A DNA stretch of 41,652 nt from Arundinibacter roseus (lineage in GTDB: Bacteria > Bacteroidota > Bacteroidia > Cytophagales > Spirosomataceae). Shown one piece after another: positions 16,590-27,900 of the stretch. Under the pieces are notes generated by a model, which had not been told where the DNA came from, made no database searches, and was given only the letters and a program-made list of their open reading frames with translations. Location of the stretch: contig NZ_SMJU01000023.1 of assembly GCF_004348825.1 (NCBI RefSeq), positions 1 through 41,652 on the forward strand. Reading direction: 5' to 3'. How positions within the stretch are numbered: position 1 is the stretch's first letter; the number at the start of each line of letters is the position of its first letter. Made by a program: the position numbers and the translations under genes.

Positions 16590-17818
16590 AAAATAGAGTA
16601 GTACAAGCTGAATTTAAGGAAACCGAAGTGGGGTTAATTCCGAGTAATTGGGAAGTAAAAAAATTAGGAACATATTTAATTCAAAACCCTGATTACGGAA
16701 TCAATGCAGCAGCAGTAACTTACAATCAAGGATTACCGGTTTATTTGAGAATTACAGATATTTTAGAAAATGGTAAGTATTCAAAAGCAAACGTAGTTTC
16801 GGTTGATAGTGTTGACTCAGGATCATATTTTCTAAATGAAGGAGATCTTGTTTTTGCGAGAACAGGAGCAAGTGTTGGTAAAACTTATCTTTATGATAAA
16901 AAAGACGGTGAACTTGTTTTTGCTGGTTTTTTAATTAGAGTTAGAACTAACCAGAAAATCCTTTTACCTACATATCTATTTTTCTTTACACAAACGAAGT
17001 ACTATTGGAATTGGATTGCAGCGAATTCAATGAGAACTGGGCAACCAGGCATAAATGGTAAGGAATACAAGGAGTTACTAATCCCCCTGCCCCCCACACT
17101 AGCGGAGCAAACGGCCATTGCCACGGCCTTGAACGATGCCGACGCGCTCATTACCCAACTGGAAAAACTCATCGCCAAAAAACGAGCCATCAAGCAAGGC
17201 GCCATGCAGGAGCTGCTCAAACCCAAAGAGAGGTGGGAGGTGAAGAGGTTGGGGGAGATATTCGAGTCAAGTCAGAGCAAGCCTTCCATTAAAAGTGAAA
17301 CACCAGTTGTTTTTTTGGGAATGGAGGATGTATCAGAAGAGGGAAAAATTCTTAATCAACATATATTTTCTTATTCACAAGTAAAAAAAGGGCTTTCTTT
17401 TTTTAGAAAAGATAATGTCTTAGTTGCGAAAATAACTCCATGCTTTGAAAATGGTAAAGGCGCTTGTTTGGATACGCTTAAAACGGACTTAGGATTTGGT
17501 AGTACAGAGTTCCATGTACTGCAAATTAATGAGAAATCCATACCTAGATTTGTTTTCTATCATACGCAAACCAAGGAATTTAGAAATCAATTAGAGTTAG
17601 AAATGACAGGTACAGCTGGTCAGAAGAGGGTTCCAATCAAATCAATCATTAACTACGATATTTCCCTGCCCTCGCTTGCCGAACAAACCCAAATCGCCCA
17701 AACTCTTTCCGACATGGACGTAGAAATAGAGGCTTTGGAAAAGAAACTAGCCAAGTACCAGCAGCTCAAACAGGGCATGATGCAGAACCTGCTCACGGGA
17801 AAAATCAGGCTGGCATAA
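16583..17818 (+). CDS. hsdS: Type I restriction-modification specificity subunit (HsdS)
   Basis: The 411-residue subunit sets the bipartite DNA target of the type I enzyme. It has the standard layout: target-recognition domain 1 (residues about 10-165), a conserved helical spacer beginning PLPPTLAEQTAIATALNDAD and ending KQGAMQELL, target-recognition domain 2 (about 215-355), and a second helical spacer PSLAEQTQIAQTLSDMDVEI ... KQGMMQNLLTGKIRL. The two recognition domains are clearly more AT-rich than the spacers and than hsdM and hsdR, as expected when these domains are exchanged between alleles. ATG 16583 is chosen because the protein then starts shortly before the conserved EVGLIPSNWEVKKL. 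It lies 55 bases before hsdR. Confidence 0.92.
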   Translation: MVENRVVQAEFKETEVGLIPSNWEVKKLGTYLIQNPDYGINAAAVTYNQGLPVYLRITDILENGKYSKANVVSVDSVDSGSYFLNEGDLVFARTGASVGKTYLYDKKDGELVFAGFLIRVRTNQKILLPTYLFFFTQTKYYWNWIAANSMRTGQPGINGKEYKELLIPLPPTLAEQTAIATALNDADALITQLEKLIAKKRAIKQGAMQELLKPKERWEVKRLGEIFESSQSKPSIKSETPVVFLGMEDVSEEGKILNQHIFSYSQVKKGLSFFRKDNVLVAKITPCFENGKGACLDTLKTDLGFGSTEFHVLQINEKSIPRFVFYHTQTKEFRNQLELEMTGTAGQKRVPIKSIINYDISLPSLAEQTQIAQTLSDMDVEIEALEKKLAKYQQLKQGMMQNLLTGKIRLA

Positions 17819-17873
17819 GCTACCATTCCCCAGCAAACCCTAAACCCTCAACGAAAAACCACCTACCCCCACC

Positions 17874-20800
17874 ATGAGCAGAATCGGCAAAATAGAACGG
17901 GAGACGCAGAACCGGCTGGTCCGGCTGTTTCAGAGCGAACTCGGGTACCGCTACCTGGGCAACTGGGAAGACCGCGCCCACAACAGCCACATAGAAGCGG
18001 AGCTCCTCACCGCCCACCTCAGCCGGCGGGGCTACCCGCCCACCCTGATCACCAAGGCCCTCTACGAGCTCGACAAGGTAGCCAACGACCAGGGCAAGAG
18101 CCTCTACGACGTCAACAAGGAAGTCTACTCCCTGCTACGCTACGGCATCAGCGTGCAGCCCGAAATCGGCCAGAACCGCCAGACCGTCTGGCTCATCGAC
18201 TGGCAGCAACCCCAGGCCAACGATTTTGCCATTGCCGAAGAAGTATCCGTGGTTGGCAAACACAAAAAACGCCCCGACCTGGTTCTGTATGTCAATGGCA
18301 TTGCGCTGGGCGTCATCGAGCTCAAACGCAGCACAGTATCCATTTCCGAAGGAATCCGGCAAAATCTCGATAATCAAAAGCAGATTTTCATCAAATCATT
18401 CTTCTCTACCATTCAGTTGGTCATGGCCGGCAACGACACCGAGGGGCTTGCCTATGCCGGTATCGAAACCCGGGAGAAGTACTTTCTGCGCTGGAAAGAA
18501 GTAAACGAGGAAGAAAACCGGGAGCATCCCTACCTGCTGCAACTAACCCAACCCCTGCGCCAACGCGCCGCCACCTACGCCTACCCACTCGATCGTAACG
18601 TGGTGGAGCTGTTGAACAAAGAGCGCTTTCTGGAAATCATCCACGACTTTGTGGTCTACGACCGGGGTCAGAAGAAGCTTTGCCGACCCAACCAATACTT
18701 TGGTATCAAGGCCGCCCAGGACTTTGTAAAACGCCGCGAGGGGGGTATCCTGTGGCATACGCAGGGCAGCGGCAAAAGCCTCACCATGGTGTGGCTCACC
18801 AAGTGGATCCGGGAGTATAACCCCAACGCGCGCATCCTGATCATCACCGACCGCGACGAGCTCGACGAACAGATTGAAAAAGTGTACAAGGGCGTACAGG
18901 AAGACATTTACCGCACCAGCAGCGGGCGCGACCTGCTCACCAAGCTCCATGCCACATCCCCGCTGCTGATGTGCTCGCTGATTCATAAGTTTGGCGGAAA
19001 GGAAGAAGTGGACGAGAACGACATGCAGAAATACCTGGCCGAGCTAAAAAGCAGCATTCCTACCGACTTCCGGGCCAAGGGCGACCTGTACGTATTTGTG
19101 GATGAATGCCACCGCACCCAAACCGGCAAGCTGCATCAGGCCATGAAGCAGTTCATGCCCAATGCTGTATTCATCGGTTTTACGGGTACGCCTTTGCTCA
19201 AATCCGACAAACAAACCAGTCTGGAAGTATTTGGGCGGTACATTCATACGTACAAGTTCAACGAAGCCGTCAAGGACAAGGTTGTACTGGATTTGCGTTA
19301 CGAAGCCCGCGACATTGAGCAAAAAATTAGCTCCGAAGAGCGAATAGACGAATGGTTTGAGCTCAAAACCCAGGGCCTTACCGACTACGCCCGGGCAGAA
19401 CTCAAACAGAAGTGGGGTACCTTAAAAAAAGTGTTCAGCTCAAAGTCTCGTTTGGAGAAAATCGTGATGGACATCGTGATGGACATGGCCCGGAAAGATC
19501 GCCTGCAAAATGGTCGGGGAAATGCCCTGCTGGTATCCGACAGTATTTACAACGCCTGCCGCTACTACGAGCTGTTCCGTAGCGCCGGCCTGAAAGAGGT
19601 AGCCATTGTGACATCCTTTGTGCCTACGTCAGCCGATATTAAAGGAGAAGAAACCGGAGAAGGTTATACGGAGAAATTGCAGCGCTACGAAATCTACCGC
19701 CGCATGCTGGCCGACTACTTCAACGAAGACGCGGATACGGCCCTGGGAAAGGTGGAGGAGTTTGAGAAGCAGGTTAAGAAAAAGTTTGTGGAAGAACCCG
19801 CCCAAATGAAGCTATTAATTGTGGTGAACAAACTTCTCACCGGTTTTGACGCACCTTCGGCTACCTATCTGTACATTGACAAGAAACTCCGCGACCACGG
19901 GCTGTTTCAGGCCGTATGCCGCGTAAATCGTTTGGACGGAGACGACAAAGAGTACGGCTATATTGTTGACTACATGGATTTGTTCAATAGTCTGGAAGCA
20001 GCGTTTTACGATTTTACGACCGAAGCTTTGGGCGGCTACGACAAGGAGGATATTGAAGGCCTGCTAAAAAACCGCCTGACCAGCGGCAGAGAACGACTGG
20101 ACGAAGCCCTGGAAGCCATCAAAGCTTTGTGTGAGCCCGTTGAGCCGCCCCGGGGCGATCTGGAACACAAGCATTACTTCTGCGGCAACAGCAGCAATCC
20201 AGACGACCTTAAAGATACCGAGCCCCGCCGGGAGATGTTGTACAAACTCACCGTGCAGCTCATTCGTGCCTACGCCAACATTGCCGACGAAATGAAGGAA
20301 GCAGGGTACAGCGAGCGGGAAATTGAAGCCATCAAAGCAGACGTAAAACACTTTGAAAACCTACGCCAGGAAATTCAGCTGGCCAGCGGCGACTACATTG
20401 ACCTGAAACAGTACGAGCCCGCCATGCGGCATTTGCTGGATAGCTATATTGGCGCAGAACAAAGCCGGATGCTGGCCAACTTCGACGATTTTAGCCTGGT
20501 AGAGCTGCTGGTACAACGAGGCGAAAAAGCTCTGGAAACATTACCTGACGCTACCCGCAGGAACAAGGAATCGGTGGCCGAAGTAATAGAGAACAACCTG
20601 CGGTCTGTAATTATCGAAGAAAGCCTGGCCAACCCCGCCTACTATGAAAAAATGAGTACCTTGCTCAAAGAGCTCATCCAGATGCGGAAAGACGCAACCC
20701 TTGAATACGAGGAATATTTAAAGAAAATCATTGCCCTGGCTGGTCAGGTAAAAGCTCCCGGTAGCACTAACGCCTACCCGCCTATGGTAAATACGGATGC

Positions 20801-21020
20801 CAAGCGGGCCTTTTACGATAACCTCGGCAAAAACGAAGAACTGGCCCACGATTTGGATCAGAAAATCCTGACCACTAAAAAAGACGGCTGGCGAGGCAAT
20901 CCTCAAAAAACCAAAGCCGTAAAATACGCGATTGAAGAAGTACTGGATAGACACGAAGTACAGGAGCCCAGCGCCGATTTTGTGCTGGACCTGGTGATGA
21001 AACACAAGAATGAGTACTAA
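17874..21020 (+). CDS. hsdR: Type I restriction endonuclease subunit (HsdR)
   Basis: The 1048-residue motor and nuclease subunit translocates DNA and cuts unmodified targets. The N-terminal PD-(D/E)XK nuclease shows RPDLVLY with Asp135 and IELK with Glu149 and Lys151. The superfamily 2 helicase part has Walker A GSGKS at 298-302, DECHR at 410-414, FTGTP a little later, and the GFDAP and QAVCRVNR motifs of the second RecA domain. The C-terminal 300 residues form the helical region that contacts the methylase. All key motifs are intact and the length is usual, so restriction is probably active. It is GC-rich like hsdM. Its stop overlaps the next gene by 11 bases, so the two are translationally coupled. 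Confidence 0.94.
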   Translation: MSRIGKIERETQNRLVRLFQSELGYRYLGNWEDRAHNSHIEAELLTAHLSRRGYPPTLITKALYELDKVANDQGKSLYDVNKEVYSLLRYGISVQPEIGQNRQTVWLIDWQQPQANDFAIAEEVSVVGKHKKRPDLVLYVNGIALGVIELKRSTVSISEGIRQNLDNQKQIFIKSFFSTIQLVMAGNDTEGLAYAGIETREKYFLRWKEVNEEENREHPYLLQLTQPLRQRAATYAYPLDRNVVELLNKERFLEIIHDFVVYDRGQKKLCRPNQYFGIKAAQDFVKRREGGILWHTQGSGKSLTMVWLTKWIREYNPNARILIITDRDELDEQIEKVYKGVQEDIYRTSSGRDLLTKLHATSPLLMCSLIHKFGGKEEVDENDMQKYLAELKSSIPTDFRAKGDLYVFVDECHRTQTGKLHQAMKQFMPNAVFIGFTGTPLLKSDKQTSLEVFGRYIHTYKFNEAVKDKVVLDLRYEARDIEQKISSEERIDEWFELKTQGLTDYARAELKQKWGTLKKVFSSKSRLEKIVMDIVMDMARKDRLQNGRGNALLVSDSIYNACRYYELFRSAGLKEVAIVTSFVPTSADIKGEETGEGYTEKLQRYEIYRRMLADYFNEDADTALGKVEEFEKQVKKKFVEEPAQMKLLIVVNKLLTGFDAPSATYLYIDKKLRDHGLFQAVCRVNRLDGDDKEYGYIVDYMDLFNSLEAAFYDFTTEALGGYDKEDIEGLLKNRLTSGRERLDEALEAIKALCEPVEPPRGDLEHKHYFCGNSSNPDDLKDTEPRREMLYKLTVQLIRAYANIADEMKEAGYSEREIEAIKADVKHFENLRQEIQLASGDYIDLKQYEPAMRHLLDSYIGAEQSRMLANFDDFSLVELLVQRGEKALETLPDATRRNKESVAEVIENNLRSVIIEESLANPAYYEKMSTLLKELIQMRKDATLEYEEYLKKIIALAGQVKAPGSTNAYPPMVNTDAKRAFYDNLGKNEELAHDLDQKILTTKKDGWRGNPQKTKAVKYAIEEVLDRHEVQEPSADFVLDLVMKHKNEY

Positions 21021-21750
21021 AAAAAGCATTGATCGGGAGCAGATCACCATCAGCAATATTACGATTGACATTGTCCGAAAGGACATCAAAAACATCCATC
21101 TTGCGGTATACCCACCCTCGGGGCGCGTCCGGATTGCGGCCCCTTTGCAGGTGAAGGACGATGCCATCAGGCTATTTGCCATTTCAAAACTAAGCTGGAT
21201 TCGTCGCAATCAACGCAAGTTTGCCGAGCAGGAGCGCCTTCCGGCCCGGGAATACAAGCAGCGGGAAAGTCATTACTTTCAGGGCAAGCGCTACCTGCTT
21301 CGTATCCATGAAGCCGACTCCCCGCCCAGGGTTGTTCTCCGCAACAAAACTTACCTGGATCTATACGTTCGTCCTGGGACTCCTCCCGAAAAGCGACACG
21401 AGGTCATGACACGCTGGTACCGCACCCAGCTCAAAAAGCAGATTCCGCCCCTGATTGAGAAGTGGGAGAAAATCATGGAGGTATGCCTGAACGGCTGGCA
21501 GATTCGGCAGATGAAAACCCGCTGGGGCTCCTGCAATCCCGACCAAAAGCAGATCCGTCTAAATCTGGAACTAGCCAAAAAGCCCGACACCTGCCTTGAA
21601 TACATCCTGGTCCACGAAATGGTCCACCTGTTGGAGCGCCACCACAACGACATATTCGTGGCCTACATGGATAAGTTCCTACCCAATTGGCGGCAGTTAA
21701 AGGTGGAGCTGAACAAGCTGCCAGTTCGGCATGAGGAGTGGGGGTATTGA
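21010..21750 (+). CDS. YgjP/SprT-like M48-type zinc metallopeptidase (DUF45)
   Basis: The 246-residue protein has the DUF45/YgjP fold with the zinc motif His202-Glu203-Met-Val-His206 in LVHEMVHLLERHHNDIF. Upstream is the family's MKTRWGSCNPDQKQIRLNL pattern. Members of this family occur at the end of many type I restriction operons as an accessory of unknown role. A protease acting on the complex or on DNA-bound proteins is a fair guess from SprT relatives. The start overlaps hsdR by 11 bases, which argues for coupled expression. The active-site residues are complete. Confidence 0.88.
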   Translation: MSTKKSIDREQITISNITIDIVRKDIKNIHLAVYPPSGRVRIAAPLQVKDDAIRLFAISKLSWIRRNQRKFAEQERLPAREYKQRESHYFQGKRYLLRIHEADSPPRVVLRNKTYLDLYVRPGTPPEKRHEVMTRWYRTQLKKQIPPLIEKWEKIMEVCLNGWQIRQMKTRWGSCNPDQKQIRLNLELAKKPDTCLEYILVHEMVHLLERHHNDIFVAYMDKFLPNWRQLKVELNKLPVRHEEWGY

Positions 21751-21785
21751 AGGAGGGTAGAAAACACACTGAGTGATTTTAAAAA

Positions 21786-21840
21786 GAGGAGTGGCTCATA
21801 TCCGTACGATCCGAGTGCCGAAGCGAATGTGGACCACTCC
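21786..21840 (+). terminator. Weak hairpin after the restriction operon
   Basis: Arms gaggagtgg and ccactcctc enclose a loop of about 36 bases, between the metallopeptidase stop and the STAND gene. There is no T-run. It may end the operon or only slow read-through. Confidence 0.35.
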
Positions 21841-21965
21841 TCAAAGAGCTGATAAAAAAATTTAGGAGATTAGAAAAGAAATGCAATCGCTTGTCTAATT
21901 CTTTCAGAAGAAGGAAGTCAATTTCTTTACAGGATAATTCACTTATCAATAAAAAACTTACTCTA

Positions 21966-24900
21966 ATGAGTGATGATATTGTATCTGCCAGGGGTGAACG
22001 GGCTGCAATGGGCGGCTATGTACCACAGTTTAATGAATTCGCACGCTTCGCGTACCATGAATTGGTAAAAAACAACCTCGAATGGATCAAAATTGCCGAC
22101 CCCGACGCTGAAAAACTAGACGACATCCAGTATGCAACCCGCAATGAGGTTCATGCCTATCAGGTGAAATGGACAATTGCTAGCCAAACTATCAGCTATA
22201 ATAATTTCACCGACTTGTTGCCCTTGCTCCTGTCGAGCTGGCAAAAGCTGACAGCGATCCACACAAAAGACAAGAAAAAAGTCATTGCACATTTACTGAC
22301 CAATAAGGCGCTCTCCAAACATGATGCGATCATGTCCGGCGAAAAAGAAGTTGGGACTTTTGCTGATTTCTATGAAGAAGTTTGGCAGAAGTGGAAGCTT
22401 GGTCTGCCTATCGCAAAAAAATGGAACCCAGTCGTCAAAAAATTGATGGCTGACCTAAAATTAAACGATGCTGATTTCAAGGCATTTATCTCCCATTTTG
22501 AATTCCATCCTGAGCATGTAGGCGCTGACCTAAGAGTCGGTTTGCGAATGCACTCAAGCGAAGTAGAGGACTCATTGACTTTCAGGTCGTTTTTACTTGA
22601 AAAGGTTGCTGACCCGGAGCGAAAAGTGCCCTTTACTAAACAAGAAATCATTGATGGGCTGGTCTGGGCAACAAAGTTTAAGACAACATTTAATCATGAA
22701 TTGAGCGTAGATATTAACCGCTATCAATCCATTGCCTCTACTGTCGATGACCTGAATGAAAAACTGGTGGCTCACGGTAGCGGTTATGTCTTTCTAGTTG
22801 GCGGGCCGGGAAGCGGCAAATCCACGCTTCTGACAGAATGGATGAAAGGTCGTACGGAGCGCGTTATCAAATTCTATGCATTTGACTTTACCAATCCATC
22901 ATTTTCAGTCAATTACCAGGAGCGCGGGGATGCAACCAATTTGTATTTCGACCTCGTTTTTCAGCTTAAAGAGGAGGGTGTATATCTTAAGCCGGTGCTG
23001 CCTTATAAAGACCTAGTCTTCTTAAAATCTGTATTCGCGGAACAGCTAGAAGAGCTTGGTCAGGAATATAAAAATCATAATAGAAGGACTGTTATTGTCA
23101 TCGACGGCCTGGACCACGTACCAAGGGAATATAGATCCGTCAAACAAAGCTTCCTGCGAGACCTGCCTCTACCGGCGGATCTGCCGGAAGGTGTCTTCAT
23201 TGTGCTGGGCAGTCAGTCCTATGAACTGGAAGACCTTAGCCAGGAAATCAAAGCAGAGTGGAAATCTGGTACCCGTTCTGTGCAGATGAATCCCATGGGC
23301 AAAACAGAGGTGATAAAATATGCTGAAGCCTCGGAAATTGAACCCGCCTTGACTCCGGAGCAGCAAAATTTGCTCTTTGAAAAGTCACAAGGGCATCCGC
23401 TGTACTTATCCTACCTAGTGGAACGTTTGAAAGCTTCGGAAAACATGGATGAGGCAATAAATGGCTTTATTTCCATTGATGGGGATATACTGATATACTA
23501 CAACAAGATATGGGAACCGATTAGTAGCAATGTGGGATTGCTAGAAATGCTTGGGCTCATGGCCCGGATCAACGACAGCATAGTCATTGCCTTCGTTAAA
23601 GAATGGAACCTCGGCAGACAGACCTTGCTAGATTTCAAAAAAGACGCCCGCGTATTATTCGACGAAAACCAGAACGAATGGACTTTTTTTCACAACTCAT
23701 TCCGCCTGTTCTTGCTATCAAAGACGGCTACTGATTCACTGACAGACGAATTTGACAGCAGTCAGGATATCGACTACCACCAGCGCCTGGTAACACTCTA
23801 CAATAACTCTGCCGTGGAGCCTGGCTGGAAACAAAACTATCACCTGTTTGCGTCCGGCGATTTTGATCAGTTCATCGCCTGGACCTCCGCTGATGAGTTT
23901 TTTTCACAACTTATCAGCTTCAGGCCGCCTGAAGATATAAGAAGAGATATCAAATTGGGTATCGAAATCGCACAAAAAGATGGCAATGTTCATACCCTAC
24001 TCCGTTACCTGTTCTCCCTCGCTGAATTAGACCGGCGGACGTTTAATGTCAATCCTGCTTCTTACATAGAGGAATTACTATTGTTGGGTAAAACAACGGA
24101 AGCTAAACGCTATGCCAGAAAGGGTGCAGCGCTGCTGATAACGAAGCGGTATGCCCTGGAGGTAGCCAGGCTGTTTGACAAATTCGGCCAAAGCTCTGAA
24201 GGCATGCTATTGTTTAGCCTGGCACAGCCCGAAATGGTCATGCCGGACAGCATTGTTTTAGACTACCGCGGAAATACTGATAACTCTACTTATCAGCTCT
24301 TACAGGAATGGGTTACCTCTGCTGCGATATTCCAGAACCTTGATATCGTGTTACAAAAGATCAAAAACCTTACGGCAATTAACCTGTCGGAAGAGCACGA
24401 ACTATTGATGAAACCGGAGTTGATCCAAAACCTTCTGCTTCGTGACCTAGCCATCGCGCTGATGCACCAGGAAAAATGGCCAGAAATGGAGCATGTGTTC
24501 GCAGAATATGATCTAACAGAGGATTTACAGAAAAATTATTTCTTCCAGGTACTTCACATTGCAGTTAGATCCAATATCGGACGAAACAGGGATCAGGCTA
24601 GAGAATACCTGAAGGTGTTACTCTCCAACTTTTCACCAGCAGAAACAAATGATAGCCAGCGGATCTTCATTGCGGATCTGATCATCACTCTGGAAAAGGA
24701 CAAAGATCTGGCGACGAATTGGGTTAGCGGCATTGAGCAGCCGTTAATTAAATGCAGTGAAGACTTGGGCTTTGAGTCTAGCGTTGATGTATTTCAGCCA
24801 TTGATAAAGCTTAACAAAGTGCTGAACCTTATTGGCAAAGGTGTGGCTGTACCGGATGCTGTTCCCACAGGCACCTACACGTCCAGCGATTGGGTTGTTG

Positions 24901-27900
24901 GCGAATTCCAGCGCATGCTGTGCCTTACGACGCAGCTTTTTTGTGAAGAAATAGAGAATAAGACCATCTTGAATCTCACCCAGCGGATACAGCCGATTAT
25001 TCAATTTTACAATCGAGAAGCTCCTGCATACAATACCTACTGGCACCGGCTCACCAAACTGAAAACGGATTATTTTGATTTTCTAATCCGTGCAGTGGCC
25101 CCATCAGGTGCGGAAAATGTGAATGAATTAGTTACCGCATTGGAGGCGGATATTGTACATCACGCCAAATACTGGAGCAGCGATCAAATTCGCGGGATTG
25201 CCGATACTCTGCTCAGAAACCATATTGAAGTCGATCGCGCCCTCGCCCTGCTGTCTACATTGGAATTAAACATGCTTATCGGAAAAGACATCAACGGTAG
25301 GATCACAGAATGCATGCAGCAGGCCAAAAGCTATCTATTAGCCAATGACAAAGCAAAAGCGGAAAAATGGATCAAAAGAAGTATTACAGAAGGCATTGGC
25401 GTTGGCTACCGTAAAGACTACCAGTATAATACTTGGCTGGACTGGTTGCTTCAAAGTATCAAAAGACATCCCGAAACAGCTGCACAGGAAATCTGCTGGT
25501 TCCTGTCCCATTTGCATCATTTGAAGGAATCTACCGAAGGGCGTGCTGCTAACTCTGCTGCCAGAAAGCTATTGGGCATTACACTGGGCTGGAATCTGGC
25601 TGCGGGTATAACCCAAATGAAATGGATGCTGGACAACGGTTTGATCCACTTCGAAAACGCCATCGGTACCTTTTTGGAGACCCTCCTCATTAAGGATATC
25701 GGTCAAGCGGAGTATAAACTACTAATCGGAATTTACTCAGACCTTTACTTATTTTTGGCAGATTCTCCGGACGACAGTCTACTCGTGCTCTTCTTGCAGA
25801 AAGGCGAATCGCTTTACGGTGAGGAATTTGACGTCACTTGGGTACAGGCTATTTACCGAATAATCATTACAAAAGCCCTTGATGAACAACGCCCATCGAT
25901 GCTGATCGCACTTGAAAATTTTCTGTTGGACAAAGGAAAAAAAGTACAGGAACTGGTTCCGCTTTTTGCCATTCCCGAAGAACCTGACCATCGACAGTCT
26001 AGGTCGAGCTCTTCATCAAATTCACTGGTTCTCCGTCCCGGCCATGAGAGTATTTCCCATGAAGAGGTCATGATCAGGGTAAATACTTATGAGGAGTTTA
26101 GAGATTTACTGAGTCAGGAAGACAAAGTCAATTCCCGCTACAATTGGACAGAGGTTTTCAGGAAAATTGAATTATCAATCGATCTAGCACGAATACAGGA
26201 AATAGAAGGCATCATAATCGGTACCCGAAAGTCAATCGAATTACTTGTTTTATTAAGTGAAAAAGCACAGGAACTGGGCGATAATTTGCTCGCTGAGCAT
26301 TTAGTGAATGAGGGTATTGCGCAGTCCAGTGCAAGCGGCTGGGTAACGTTTTATGACGGCGGTTCCCGCATCAAAACATTTACAACACTTGGCAAGATCA
26401 AAGGCGCTGAAGGGACCAAAAAAGCGTTCGACGTGTTTTGCTATGACTTGCTGCATGGCGATTCGGCAGGAAACTATGCCGAATCACTCGATGAAATATT
26501 ACCGGTAATCTCGCCGGGTTATAATGAAGATGAGGTCTGGTCGCAGCTGTTTACTTATTTGCAGAGGTTGATGTCCACTAGCACTCCTTCTGACAATTTA
26601 CCTGACCTGACGCCGCAGGATAAAAGCCTGTATGACAATATCATTGACATCCTAAATTACCTTTCAACCTATACGGTGACTCTGGTTTATACCGCAGCAC
26701 AAAGATTATTAGCCGAACAATTAAATGGTAAAATACTATACCCGCTTCAAATAGTTGCCTCAATACAACTGGATGATGATTCTAGCGCAGAATTGTTTAC
26801 CGGGCTACTCCTATTAAGCCAGGAATATGGTAATGATCTGTCCACCTTTTACCCGCAATTGGAATCACTTGCAACATCGTCCAATTACATGATAAGAACA
26901 GAAGCGATACATTTGCTGAAACTTAATGATCAGCGGGTTCCTATAATTGCTAAGCAAACATTATCGCCATTCTTTCAAATGGATTTTGACAGCTCCAATT
27001 CGGATGTCATTACCTTAAGCATGGAAGGTCATGTTCACCCGATCGGGCAAATTATCAAACTGATAACGCCATTGGACCGAGACTTGAAGATATTATCCAA
27101 AATATCAGGAATTGCCGAAAGAACACTGATATACCGAACATACATGGAATTAAGAAAGGCTGGTATACCTAGCGATTGGCAGGCGGCTGACGACGGAGGC
27201 TTTAGCAAGCACCTAGAAAAGATACGGTTGAGGTATGGTTACGCCAAGCCGCGCGCGATCGCCGTAAAACGAGCTATATCGAGGGTAGTTTCTGAATTGG
27301 TCGATGCCGGAGTACTCGAAGAGGAATCTGCTATTCAATTTTTTGGGCCCCGTGACAAAGGAACGGATATACTGTCTGTGAGCATGAGACCCAGCTTTAT
27401 CAATCCGCTAAGTGAAAAGAAGTTTATGCTCGATACCGAGCAATGGCTGAATGATATTAAGAATAATCCGCGGTTGAAAGAAACAGTCTTAAAGAATGAT
27501 GGACGGAACATTATCGGCGAATACACGGTGCTGACAAGTTTAGATTGGGGTAAGGCACAGCAGATTTTCATGAGTCAGATAAAAGGCAATCAGGAACCAA
27601 ATGGAAAATGGTTTATTTTCGGGGGGGTAACCAACGGGCAAACAAAAGATTATTATGACCTGAATAGTACAGGTAAAAGCCTAATAATTGTGCGGGAAGA
27701 AACCCATGTTAATTCTAGTTCCTTATCTAATTGGATCGCCATCAATCCGGTACTGGCAAGGCATCTTGGATGGCACCCGCTTCCGGAAAGGTTATTTGCC
27801 TGGGCAGATGCAGAGGGTAATTGCCTTGTAGAGTCTGTTTATTGGGTGGACGGTAACATCAGAATGCAGCCGCCACATTTATACAGTGAAGCAGGTGAAG

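Noticed and set aside
16583-17818. Invertible hsdS system using the nearby serine recombinase
   Set aside because: Only one hsdS is present, no inverted partial hsdS copy was found, and the recombinase lies more than 10 kb away behind another gene.
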